Shown here piece after piece: positions 8,272 through 14,979 of a stretch of DNA of 20,577 bases. Positions within the stretch are counted from its first letter, which is position 1, and the number at the start of each line of letters is the position of its first letter. Under the pieces are notes generated by a model. It saw only the letters and a program-made list of their open reading frames with translations. It was not told the DNA's origin and made no database searches. This DNA comes from Lachnospiraceae bacterium UBA7202. Its GTDB lineage: Bacteria > Bacillota > Clostridia > Lachnospirales > Lachnospiraceae. The position numbers and the translations under genes are program-made. Location: positions 1 to 20,577 of the forward strand of contig DKUO01000005.1 in assembly GCA_002490705.1 (NCBI GenBank), in the 5' to 3' direction.

Positions 8272-9369
8272 TCAGCGCTGCACTCTGGCGCCTGCGCCGC
8301 CCATCAATGCTTCCACTTCCTTTTTGCTGGCCATCGTCGTATCGCCGGGCGTCGTCATGGCAAGCGCTCCGTGCGCCGCGCCGTACTCGACTGCCTGTTT
8401 GGCGTCATTCGTCGTCATCAGACCGTAAATAAGCCCGGATGCGAAGGAATCTCCGCCGCCGACACGGTCCATAATTTCCAGCCCGTTATAATCCTTTGCC
8501 TTGTAGATCTCGCCATCCGCCCAGCAAATAGCGCTCCAGTCGTTGACAGTAGCCGTTTTCACCTGACGCAGCGTCGTGGCAACCGCCTTAAAGTTGGGAT
8601 AGGTCTTTGCGGCCTCGTTGATCATCTTCTTGTAACCGTCCAGATTCAGGGTTTTTAAGTTTGCGTCGTTTCCTTCGATCTCAAAGCCGAGACAAGCCGT
8701 GAAATCCTCCTCGTTGCCGATCATCACATCCACATACTGCGCAATCTCCTTGTTGACCTCCTGGGCCTTGGCCTGTCCGCCGATGGCACTCCACATGGAA
8801 GGACGGTAGTTCAAATCGTAAGACACCACCGTGCCGTACTTTTTGGCTGTTTTAATCGCCGCGAGAACCGTCTCGCAGGACTGCTCTGACAAAGCCGCAT
8901 AGATACCGCCTGTGTGCAGCCAACGTACCCCCAGCTCGCCAAAAATATAGTCAAAGTCAAAATCCTCCGGCGTCGCCTTGGAGATAGCTGTATTGGCACG
9001 GTCGGAGCATCCCACCGCACCGCGGATTCCAAAGCCGCGCTCCGTAAAGTTAAGGCCGTTACGGCAGATGCGGCCGATACCGTCCGTCTTCATCCACTTG
9101 ATCAGCGAGGTATCCACGCCGCCCTGATCAATGAAATCTTCCATCAGCATACCCACCTCATTGTCGGCAAACGCGGTGATCACTGCCGTATTCATGCGAA
9201 AACATTTGTGCAGGCCGCGGATCACGTTGTATTCCCCGCCGCCTTCCCATGCCCGGAAAGATCTCGCCGTGCGGATTCTCCCCTCCCCCGGATCCAGTCT
9301 CAGCATGACCTCTCCCAAGGATGCCGCATCAAATTTGCATTCCTCTTCTCTTCTCAGTTTTAAATCCAT
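8272..9369 (-). CDS. kdgK: PfkB-family sugar kinase, probable 2-keto-3-deoxygluconate kinase
   Basis: This 365-residue ribokinase/PfkB-family kinase probably phosphorylates 2-keto-3-deoxygluconate to KDPG. The N-terminal substrate-binding region has SLGEVMLRLDPGEG and the glycine pair WEGGGEYN. The C-terminal signature DRVGGGDSFASG spans about 301-312, with catalytic base Asp307, and a PGDTT segment follows. The start at 9369 has an AGGAGG site. It lies 26 bases before kdgA and is divergent from a second PfkB kinase at 9578, whose sequence from the DRVGGGD motif to the C-terminus is the same length (65 residues). Which of the two is the main KDG kinase cannot be decided from sequence; the operon with kdgA favours this one. 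Confidence 0.88.
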   Translation of the reverse strand: MDLKLRREEECKFDAASLGEVMLRLDPGEGRIRTARSFRAWEGGGEYNVIRGLHKCFRMNTAVITAFADNEVGMLMEDFIDQGGVDTSLIKWMKTDGIGRICRNGLNFTERGFGIRGAVGCSDRANTAISKATPEDFDFDYIFGELGVRWLHTGGIYAALSEQSCETVLAAIKTAKKYGTVVSYDLNYRPSMWSAIGGQAKAQEVNKEIAQYVDVMIGNEEDFTACLGFEIEGNDANLKTLNLDGYKKMINEAAKTYPNFKAVATTLRQVKTATVNDWSAICWADGEIYKAKDYNGLEIMDRVGGGDSFASGLIYGLMTTNDAKQAVEYGAAHGALAMTTPGDTTMASKKEVEALMGGAGARVQR

Positions 9370-9426
9370 AAGAAACCTCCTCTGCTCTGTATTCGTTTGT
9401 GCCGCCTTTTCCCGGCAGCATAAAAA

Positions 9427-9440
9427 AGTAAGCGCTTACA
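9427..9440. promoter_or_regulatory. LacI-type operator at the kdgK-kdgA promoter
   Basis: The core GTAAGCGCTTAC (9428-9439) is a perfect 12-bp palindrome. Over 14 positions the site matches the one at 3384-3397 at 12. It begins four bases after the -10 box of the kdgK promoter and would cover the start of transcription. It is about 50 bases upstream of the -35 box of the divergent kinase, so that gene may also be affected. Confidence 0.72.
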
Positions 9441-9443
9441 TTT

Positions 9444-9472
9444 ATTATAATGGCAATTTGCAAAAGGTACAA
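9444..9472 (-). promoter_or_regulatory. Promoter of kdgK-kdgA
   Basis: On the minus strand a consensus TATAAT (9444-9449) is preceded by TTGTAC (9467-9472) with a 17-base spacer. The -35 box is weak. The operator palindrome lies directly downstream, at the expected transcription start. Confidence 0.7.
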
Positions 9473-9489
9473 TCCTTTTTTCCTTTTTA

Positions 9490-9518
9490 TTGAAAAAGTT
9501 TTTGAAATATCATAAAAT
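9490..9518 (+). promoter_or_regulatory. Promoter of the second PfkB kinase
   Basis: TTGAAA (9490-9495) and TAAAAT (9513-9518) are separated by exactly 17 bases, and the start codon follows 60 bases later after an AGAAGGAGG site. No operator palindrome lies inside this promoter; the nearest is about 50 bases upstream. Confidence 0.7.
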
Positions 9519-9577
9519 GGTAACAAGACAGGAGAACGAAAACCAGTCAACTCTGCATCCAGAAGGAGGTTTTTGCC

Positions 9578-10666
9578 ATGCAGCACACCAATCCACTACA
9601 ATCCCATGCGGACTCTGCGGACAAATTTATTACCGTCGGTGAAATCATGCTCCGGTTGACGCCGCCCAATTATGAAAAGATACGAATGGCTACCACCTTT
9701 GAGGCAAGTTACGGCGGCAGCGAGGCAAACATCGCGCTTGCACTGGCTAACCTGGGCGTCGACAGCACGTTTTTCAGCGTGGTGCCGAATAACAGTCTGG
9801 GAAAGAGCGCTATCCGTATGCTGCGCAGCAATGACGTCCATTGCACGCCCGTCATATTGAGCACGCCGGAACAGACTCCCACCCACCGCCTTGGAAGCTA
9901 TTATCTGGAAACCGGATACGGAATCCGCGCCAGCAAGGTCATCTATGACCGAAAGCACAGCGCTATCACGGAATTCGATTTTTCCACAGTGGATCTGGAC
10001 GCGCTGCTAGAGGGTTTTACCTGGCTTCACTTAAGCGGGATCACGCCCGCTCTCTCTCCTAACTGCCGCAGTCTGATCATGGACTGTCTGAAAACGGCAA
10101 AGAAAAAGGGCCTTACCGTAAGCTTTGACGGGAACTTCCGAAGTACGCTCTGGTCTTGGGAGGAGGCAAGGGATTTTTGCACGGAGTGTCTCCCCTATGT
10201 GGATATTCTGTTTGGGATTGAGCCCTACCATTTGTGGCGCGATCCAAGCGACCACAGCAAGGGCGATCTGAAGGACGGCGTCCCGCTACAGCCAAGCTAT
10301 GACCAACAGGATGAAATCTTTCAGGCGTTTGCCGCCAGATACCCGAATCTGAAATGCATTGCCCGCCATGTGCGCTATGCCCACAGCGGCAGTGAAAACA
10401 GCCTGAAAGCCTTCTTGTGGTACGAAGACCACACCTTTGAAAGCAGCCTGTTTACCTTTAATATTTTAGACCGCGTGGGCGGCGGCGACGCCTTTGCAAG
10501 CGGACTGATTTACGCCATGATGCACCACTATAAACCGATGGATATCGCCAACTTTGCCGTGGCAAGCAGCGCCATCAAGCACACTATCCGGGGGGATGCC
10601 AATATCACGGACGACGTCGAGACGATTCGGAATCTGATGAATATGAATTACGATATCAAGCGCTAA
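9578..10666 (+). CDS. Second PfkB-family kinase, KDG-kinase-like
   Basis: This 362-residue ribokinase-family protein is a distant paralogue of the divergent kinase at 8272. It shows TVGEIMLRLTPPNYEKI, the substrate-loop GGSEANIALALANLG and the C-terminal signature DRVGGGDAFASG, with catalytic base Asp304. The pattern GEIMLRLTPP with an acidic and aromatic set of residues downstream resembles 2-keto-3-deoxygluconate kinases. The start at 9578 has AGAAGGAGG 8 bases upstream. The gene stands alone on the plus strand and ends at a strong terminator. It may be a second KDG kinase with different regulation or affinity, or act on a related keto-deoxy sugar acid such as 2-keto-3-deoxygalactonate. Family is certain, exact substrate is not. 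Confidence 0.85.
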   Translation: MQHTNPLQSHADSADKFITVGEIMLRLTPPNYEKIRMATTFEASYGGSEANIALALANLGVDSTFFSVVPNNSLGKSAIRMLRSNDVHCTPVILSTPEQTPTHRLGSYYLETGYGIRASKVIYDRKHSAITEFDFSTVDLDALLEGFTWLHLSGITPALSPNCRSLIMDCLKTAKKKGLTVSFDGNFRSTLWSWEEARDFCTECLPYVDILFGIEPYHLWRDPSDHSKGDLKDGVPLQPSYDQQDEIFQAFAARYPNLKCIARHVRYAHSGSENSLKAFLWYEDHTFESSLFTFNILDRVGGGDAFASGLIYAMMHHYKPMDIANFAVASSAIKHTIRGDANITDDVETIRNLMNMNYDIKR

Positions 10667-10675
10667 CGATTTCTG

Positions 10676-10730
10676 AATTATTAAACTTGTTTGTCCAAAT
10701 TGAGCAAACAAGTTTAATAATTTCCTTTTT
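10676..10730 (+). terminator. Terminator after the second kinase, overlapping the left repeat
   Basis: An 18-bp perfect stem (10676-10693 paired with 10705-10722) with an 11-base loop leads into TTTCCTTTTT. It stops the kinase transcript and overlaps the stop codon of the convergent small gene. The same sequence contains the left copy of the island's 33-bp repeat, so it may have a second role as a protein-binding site. Confidence 0.8.
10683..10715. repeat. Left copy of the 33-bp palindromic repeat bounding the DUF3990 island
   Basis: This 33-bp imperfect palindrome (outer arms AAACTTGTTTG and CAAACAAGTTT) matches 12081-12113 at 28 of 33 positions in the same orientation. Both copies contain the pattern TTGNNCAA-N-TTGNNCAA, two small palindromes one base apart. 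This copy overlaps the 3' end of the small island gene and the terminator. Confidence 0.8.
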
Positions 10731-11193
10731 CCCTTATCACCTGCTTTAATCTTAAATTATTGTCAAATATATCTTCAGCCAAATTATTGATCTCTAACAA
10801 ACTTTGAATACACCATTCCGGGTCCTGTGTATGAAAGGAATAATATACATCGTTCATTTGCTTGTAGTTAAATAATTTCATAACAAATTTTGTAGATTGT
10901 TCTCTTGTATATGAAATATAGCGATACAGATAACCCATCCAAAAAAGTGCATTTTTTGAATATTTATCTTTACCGTAATCAGAATCACCAAATTGTTCTA
11001 AAATACTATTGAGTCCCTCACTTACATCAAGAGATACATACGACGTATTATTTGTATCAAGCTTCTTTAACAAATCGGAATGTAAAAATCTTCTCATATA
11101 GACTCCTGTAGAACAGTTCAATTCATTGGATTTTTCAAATAGTTTCCCCTGATATTCGGCAAGTAAAAGCCCGTTATGATCAAAATTTCTCAT
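10714..11193 (-). CDS. Small protein coupled to the HTH-DUF3990 gene, possible antitoxin
   Basis: This 159-residue cytoplasmic protein has no signal peptide or membrane segment and no motif that I can tie to a described function. It is rich in aromatic and charged residues, with a central block FWMGYLYRYISYTREQST (about 84-101) and a later block YKQMNDVYYSFHTQDPEWC (about 110-128). Its start overlaps the stop of the upstream gene in an ATGA arrangement (11190-11193), with GAGGAA about 8 bases before the ATG inside the upstream gene. This signals translational coupling and a fixed stoichiometry. The pairing with a DUF3990 (ADP-ribosyltransferase-like) protein suggests that it is the immunity or antitoxin partner, but this is inference. 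Base composition is strongly AT-rich, like its partner and unlike the flanks. Confidence 0.85.
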   Translation of the reverse strand: MRNFDHNGLLLAEYQGKLFEKSNELNCSTGVYMRRFLHSDLLKKLDTNNTSYVSLDVSEGLNSILEQFGDSDYGKDKYSKNALFWMGYLYRYISYTREQSTKFVMKLFNYKQMNDVYYSFHTQDPEWCIQSLLEINNLAEDIFDNNLRLKQVIREKGNY

Positions 11194-12041
11194 TTTAAAA
11201 TTTCCTCAATATATAAACCTGTTTTAAACTCCCTCTTTGCAAGCTTCAGTTTCGTATCTATTTCATAACTTCGCTCATTCAAACGTTTTCTGCAATCTTC
11301 GCGTTCCGGATCAGACAAATAGTATTTCTCAATCGGAACTAAATGCTGCAATGCATTTTCTGTTTTAAAGATAAATTGCCGCCCTAACTTTGACGCTGAT
11401 AACGAGTGAAGCGCAACATCTGCATTGATCTCTCCTTCCGTAAATTGCGCCATAACATAAAACATTTTATTATCAGCTATAGGGGCAATAATCACATCTG
11501 CCGCTTCTATTTCGGCAATTATTTTACTAACCATCTGATTGGAATTATATTCTCTTAACGTTCCTCGATAATAACAAATAGCAAGCATCCATTCCAAATT
11601 ACACTCAAATCTCTTTACCTTTAAATCACCAAGTGAATACTGAAACGAATACACAGAAGATTTTGCTTTCTCACACACAAACGATAATGCTTGGTTATAT
11701 GTTTCCCCTAAATAAAAGCCTTTTCCAAAATCACAATTATCCCGCGAACCAGTAACCGTAATCTCCGATAAACCATCCTTAGAACCATGAAATAATACAT
11801 CACGATATTTTTCTTTTATCAATTCTTCTTTCACAGAATTCATTCTATATTTTTTCTCATAGACATAGGAATATATTTTTTCACAGACATCAGCCCTTGC
11901 TATACCTGTCTTCTCTATTTCATTTAAGGTAGTTCTTGATACTTTCGTTTTTTCAGACAGCTCAAGACTGCTTATTTTCTCTGTTTCTAATATAAATCGG
12001 ATATCTTCTTTTATATTATAATCGCAATCAATTCTAATCAT
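11190..12041 (-). CDS. HTH-DUF3990 fusion protein, putative ADP-ribosyltransferase-like toxin/regulator
   Basis: I place the start at the ATG at 12041 (283 residues), because GAAGGAG lies 9 bases upstream; the ATG at 12047 is only 3 bases from it. Residues are numbered from 12047. About 26-48 form a helix-turn-helix (LELSEKTKVSRTTLNEIEKT). A DUF3990-type domain starts near residue 84 with LFHGS, then DFGKGFYLGETYNQALSF (106-123) and a C-terminal QFTEGEI (201-207). His87, Tyr112 and an acidic residue near 204-206 could form the H-Y-E type triad of ADP-ribosyltransferase folds, which DUF3990 is thought to share. A KLAKREFKTG tail follows. It is the first gene of the island, with its promoter overlapping a 33-bp palindrome. 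The likely role is a toxin that also represses its own operon. The domain call is from pattern recognition; activity is unproven. Confidence 0.85.
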   Translation of the reverse strand: MIRIDCDYNIKEDIRFILETEKISSLELSEKTKVSRTTLNEIEKTGIARADVCEKIYSYVYEKKYRMNSVKEELIKEKYRDVLFHGSKDGLSEITVTGSRDNCDFGKGFYLGETYNQALSFVCEKAKSSVYSFQYSLGDLKVKRFECNLEWMLAICYYRGTLREYNSNQMVSKIIAEIEAADVIIAPIADNKMFYVMAQFTEGEINADVALHSLSASKLGRQFIFKTENALQHLVPIEKYYLSDPEREDCRKRLNERSYEIDTKLKLAKREFKTGLYIEEILK

Positions 12042-12067
12042 ACACATCTGCTCCTTCGATATGTCTT

Positions 12068-12096
12068 ATTATAAGCCAAAAAACTTATTTGTTCAA
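12068..12096 (-). promoter_or_regulatory. Promoter of the HTH-DUF3990 operon
   Basis: On the minus strand TTGAAC (12091-12096) and TATAAT (12068-12073) are 17 bases apart. The -35 box lies inside the right copy of the 33-bp palindrome, so a protein bound there would block RNA polymerase. The start codon follows about 27 bases downstream of the -10 box. Confidence 0.8.
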
Positions 12097-12113
12097 GTTG
12101 TACAAACAAGTTT
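12081..12113. repeat. Right copy of the 33-bp palindromic repeat, overlapping the island promoter
   Basis: It matches 10683-10715 at 28 of 33 positions, in the same orientation. The core is TTGTTCAA-G-TTGTACAA, flanked by arms AAACTT and AAGTTT. Position over the -35 box marks it as a likely operator for the helix-turn-helix protein encoded just downstream. Confidence 0.8.
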
Positions 12114-12127
12114 TTTCATTCTTCGCC

Positions 12128-12185
12128 AATAAATACAAAAAGTTCCGCTCATGCTTGCATGGAAGCGGAACTTTTTGTATTTATT
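12128..12185 (-). terminator. Terminator of the rplM-rpsI transcript
   Basis: A 22-bp perfect stem (12128-12149 paired with 12164-12185), with a small inner CATGC/GCATG helix, carries an AT-rich base with CTTTTTG on both strands. It lies 30 bases after the rpsI stop and probably also insulates the DUF3990 island promoter, 32 bases away on its other side. Confidence 0.85.
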
Positions 12186-12215
12186 AACGCACGACTCACA
12201 ATACCAATGTGAATA

Positions 12216-12620
12216 TTATCTCTTACTGAACTGCGGCGCTCTTCTCGCTGCTTTGAGACCGTATTTCTTTCTCTCCTTCATACGAGGATCTCTGGTCAGA
12301 TAGCCTGCTTTCTTCAAGGTAGGTCTGTAATCCGGGTCTGCCTGAAGCAGCGCTCTCGCGATGCCATGTCTCACAGCGCCTGCCTGTCCGGTATATCCGC
12401 CGCCTTTTACGGTAACAATTGCATCGAACTTATCCACTGTATCGGTTGCTGCCAAAGGCTGACGCACGATAACCTTCAAGGTCTCAAGACCAAAGTAATC
12501 GTCGATATTTCTCTTATTGATCGTAATCTCACCCTTACCGGGCACTAAATATACTCTGGCGATAGATTTCTTTCTTCTACCGGTTCCGTAATACTTTGCT
12601 GATTTATCTGCTTTAGCCAT
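12216..12620 (-). CDS. rpsI: 30S ribosomal protein S9
   Basis: S9 is a structural protein of the small ribosomal subunit whose C-terminal tail reaches the P-site tRNA. The 134-residue sequence has YYGTGRRKKSIARVYL near the N-terminus, the GGGYTGQAGAVRHGIARAL core and the invariant basic ending RRAPQFSKR. It lies 17 bases after rplM, the usual pairing, with AAAGGGA as its ribosome binding site. A long hairpin terminator follows, so it is the last gene of the transcript. Confidence 0.98.
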   Translation of the reverse strand: MAKADKSAKYYGTGRRKKSIARVYLVPGKGEITINKRNIDDYFGLETLKVIVRQPLAATDTVDKFDAIVTVKGGGYTGQAGAVRHGIARALLQADPDYRPTLKKAGYLTRDPRMKERKKYGLKAARRAPQFSKR

Positions 12621-12637
12621 GATTCTTTATCCCTTTC

Positions 12638-13066
12638 TTAAAATGTTAATGCTTCTGGTTTCTGTGCCGCATGTTTGTGGTCAGGTCCCACATATACGAA
12701 AAGTTTCTTGTACATCTGACTTCCAAGAGGTCCCTTGGGAAGCATACCTCTCACCGCATGCTCCACAACTCTCTCGGGATGGCTCTGTAACATCTCTTTC
12801 AGTGTGGTCTCTTTCATACCACCCACATAATCGGAGTGATGGTAGTAAATCTTCTGCTCTAACTTCTTACCTGTCACTTTCACCTTTTCCGCATTGACAA
12901 CGATCACATAGTCGCCTGTGTCCATGTGGGGTGTAAAGATCGGCTTATTCTTACCTCTCAGTACCTTGGCAATCTCAGATGCCAAGCGTCCCAGTGTCAT
13001 ATCTGTCGCATCAACCACGTACCATTTTCTATCGATCGTAGCCGGGCTCGCCATAAAAGTTTTCAT
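12638..13066 (-). CDS. rplM: 50S ribosomal protein L13
   Basis: L13 is an early-assembly protein of the large ribosomal subunit. The 142-residue sequence shows the family pattern: RKWYVVDATDMTLGRLASEI at the start, GDYVIVVNAEKVKVTGKK, the YYHHSDYVGG segment and VRGMLPKGPLGSQMYKKL. The start at 13066 has a GGAGG site 8 bases upstream. It has its own consensus promoter and a structured leader of about 160 bases, which matches the known autoregulation of the L13-S9 operon in Firmicutes. Confidence 0.98.
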   Translation of the reverse strand: MKTFMASPATIDRKWYVVDATDMTLGRLASEIAKVLRGKNKPIFTPHMDTGDYVIVVNAEKVKVTGKKLEQKIYYHHSDYVGGMKETTLKEMLQSHPERVVEHAVRGMLPKGPLGSQMYKKLFVYVGPDHKHAAQKPEALTF

Positions 13067-13225
13067 GAATATTACCTCCGTAGTAACTGTCTGTACCGTT
13101 TCTATAGATCCTCATGCAGATGTCCGGCCACACTCGGCATCCCTTCCGCGGTAATTTGTATTTCTTTCTTATATAAAGTGCCTCACCGGGGCTTTGGTCA
13201 GACACCTATAAACAATTCGCCACAG
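13067..13225 (-). promoter_or_regulatory. rplM 5' leader, probable L13 leader RNA
   Basis: The transcribed leader between the consensus promoter and rplM is about 159 bases. It contains an imperfect hairpin at 13178-13205, where GTGTCTGACC pairs with GGTGAGGCAC with one mismatch and one wobble. Firmicutes carry an L13 leader at this position that mediates feedback by ribosomal protein. I recognise it by place and by the hairpin, not by a covariance search. Confidence 0.6.
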
Positions 13226-13231
13226 TTAAAT

Positions 13232-13260
13232 ATTATATTATACGCTCCCGCGCGTGTCAA
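13232..13260 (-). promoter_or_regulatory. Consensus promoter of rplM-rpsI
   Basis: On the minus strand TTGACA (13255-13260) and TATAAT (13232-13237) are both perfect and 17 bases apart. The promoter begins 8 bases after the truA stop, so rplM-rpsI is at least partly uncoupled from the ecf-truA transcript. No terminator is seen between truA and this promoter. Confidence 0.92.
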
Positions 13261-13268
13261 CTGATTTT

Positions 13269-14021
13269 TCACAAAAATTCGTATTCCATGAGCGTCAGCC
13301 CACACGCCGGCGCTGTCGGTCCGGCGGCCTGCCGGTCACATGCCTCCAAAATCTCTTTCACCCGCTCCGGCGGCATCTGTCCCCTGCCCACCTCCATCAG
13401 CGTTCCGGCAATAATCCTTACCATATTATACAGGAAACCCCTGCCGGTCACACGGATCACGATTTCCCTGTCCGGCTGCGCTACGCCTTCCTCCCGCACC
13501 TCAATACTGTCAATCCGGCGCACCGTGGTCTTCGCCTGCGTATCCGCACTGCAAAAGCTCTTGAAATCATGTTCCCCCACAAGAAAAACCGCACCCTGTC
13601 TCATCCACTCCGTATTCAGGGGCACATAGGTAAAATGGGTATACAATCTTCTCGTGGGCAGCGGAAACGGCCCGTTATAAATCCGGTATTCATAGGTCTT
13701 CCGGCTCTCACAGTGTCTCGGATGGAAAGCCTGGTCCACTTCCCTTGCCTCCCGAATCCGAATATCCTCCGGGAGTCTCTGATTGAGCGCATAGGAGAAT
13801 TTCTCCGCCGGAATCAGGCTGTTCGTGTCAAACACGGCAATATTGCCCAAAGCATGCACCCCCGAATCCGTCCGGCTGGCGCCGATCACCTCCACCGCTT
13901 CCCCTGTCAGTTCACTAATACAACGATGTAAAACGCCCTCTATGGTTTTCTTTCCCGGCTGTATCTGCCAGCCGCTGTAAGCAGTCCCGTCGTAAGCTAC
14001 GGTTAACATAACTTTTTTCAT
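13269..14021 (-). CDS. truA: tRNA pseudouridine synthase A
   Basis: TruA makes pseudouridine at positions 38-40 of tRNA anticodon arms. The 250-residue protein starts MKKVMLTVAYDGTAYSGWQI and contains GASRTDSGVHALG, which holds the catalytic Asp. It also has a FHPRHCESRKTYEYRI segment and the C-terminal GRGFLYNMVRIIAGTL motif. The ribosome binding site (GTGAG or GGGAAG) is weak. It lies between ecfT (91 bases upstream) and rplM, the standard Firmicutes order. Confidence 0.97.
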   Translation of the reverse strand: MKKVMLTVAYDGTAYSGWQIQPGKKTIEGVLHRCISELTGEAVEVIGASRTDSGVHALGNIAVFDTNSLIPAEKFSYALNQRLPEDIRIREAREVDQAFHPRHCESRKTYEYRIYNGPFPLPTRRLYTHFTYVPLNTEWMRQGAVFLVGEHDFKSFCSADTQAKTTVRRIDSIEVREEGVAQPDREIVIRVTGRGFLYNMVRIIAGTLMEVGRGQMPPERVKEILEACDRQAAGPTAPACGLTLMEYEFL

Positions 14022-14112
14022 TTCTCACGCTTCCCAACACACTGAACTATTCCCGCAAAAGCTTTCTTCATTCCGGATGCATCGTCCGTCCGGCTCTCTT
14101 CCATGGAAAACG

Positions 14113-14913
14113 TCACAGCATGATCCGTATCGCCACACACCCTGCAAAATACACAAGCAGCACACCGTAGGCGATCCTGTCAGCCCCATGATAACAGAGC
14201 GGTTTCATCTTTGTACGGTGTTCCCCGCCGCGATAGCATCTGGCCTCCATCGCCATGGCCAGATCATTGGCCCTGCGGAAAGCCGATATAAATAAAGGCA
14301 CCAGAAGGGGAACCATAGCCTTTGCCTTCTTGATCAGATTTCCGCTCTCAAAATCCGCCCCTCTTGCAATCTGCGCTTTCATGATTTTATCCGTCTCCTC
14401 CAAAAGAATAGGAATAAACCGCAGGGCAATGGACATCATCATGGCAATCTCATGCACCGGCACTTTCACATATTTCAGCGGCTTCATCAGCTTTTCCATG
14501 CCATCCGTCAAGCTGTTCGGCGTGGTCGTCAGCGTCATCAGGGAAGAACCCACAATCAAAAACGAAAGGCGGACTGCCATCATAACGGCTGTCCTCATTC
14601 CCTCCTTTGTAATTGTCAGCTTCCAGACTGAGACAAGCGGCTCACCGGGCGTCAAAAACAGGTTGAACACCACCGTGATCAACAAAATAAAGACAATCGC
14701 CCTCATTCCCTTTACCATGTAGCGAAAGGGAACCTTTGACAACTTAATCATACATACCAAAAACAGAGCCGCCACCACATAGCCGACCCAGCTGTCCACC
14801 ACAAAAAGAGAAATGATAAAGCCTATGGTAGCCACCAGCTTTACCCTTGGGTCCAATCTATGAATGACGGAATCCGCCTGATAGTACTGGCCCAGCGTAA
14901 TATCTCGTATCAT
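14113..14913 (-). CDS. ecfT: ECF transporter transmembrane component EcfT
   Basis: EcfT couples the two ATPases to exchangeable substrate-binding S components in group II energy-coupling-factor vitamin transporters. I start it at 14913 (266 residues, the usual length), where AGGGAGG lies 6 bases upstream; an ATG nine codons earlier has no such site. The sequence begins MIRDITLGQYYQADSVIHRL, has several hydrophobic membrane segments (for example around IGFIISLFVV and FILLITVVFNLFL), and carries the coupling-helix motifs AQIARGAD and AMEARCYRGG that contact the ATPases. It lies 66 bases after ecfA2. No S component is nearby, as expected for a shared module. Confidence 0.96.
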   Translation of the reverse strand: MIRDITLGQYYQADSVIHRLDPRVKLVATIGFIISLFVVDSWVGYVVAALFLVCMIKLSKVPFRYMVKGMRAIVFILLITVVFNLFLTPGEPLVSVWKLTITKEGMRTAVMMAVRLSFLIVGSSLMTLTTTPNSLTDGMEKLMKPLKYVKVPVHEIAMMMSIALRFIPILLEETDKIMKAQIARGADFESGNLIKKAKAMVPLLVPLFISAFRRANDLAMAMEARCYRGGEHRTKMKPLCYHGADRIAYGVLLVYFAGCVAIRIML

Positions 14914-14979
14914 TGTTACCTCCCTGCCGGAGCTGTTCACTGTGCTCCGTCCCTGCCGCCGGTCTCTTTCGCCAGCCGC

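Noticed and set aside
12128..12185. Long inverted repeat considered as an insertion-sequence end
   Set aside because: Its place 30 bases after rpsI and its T-rich base fit a terminator, and no transposase is nearby.
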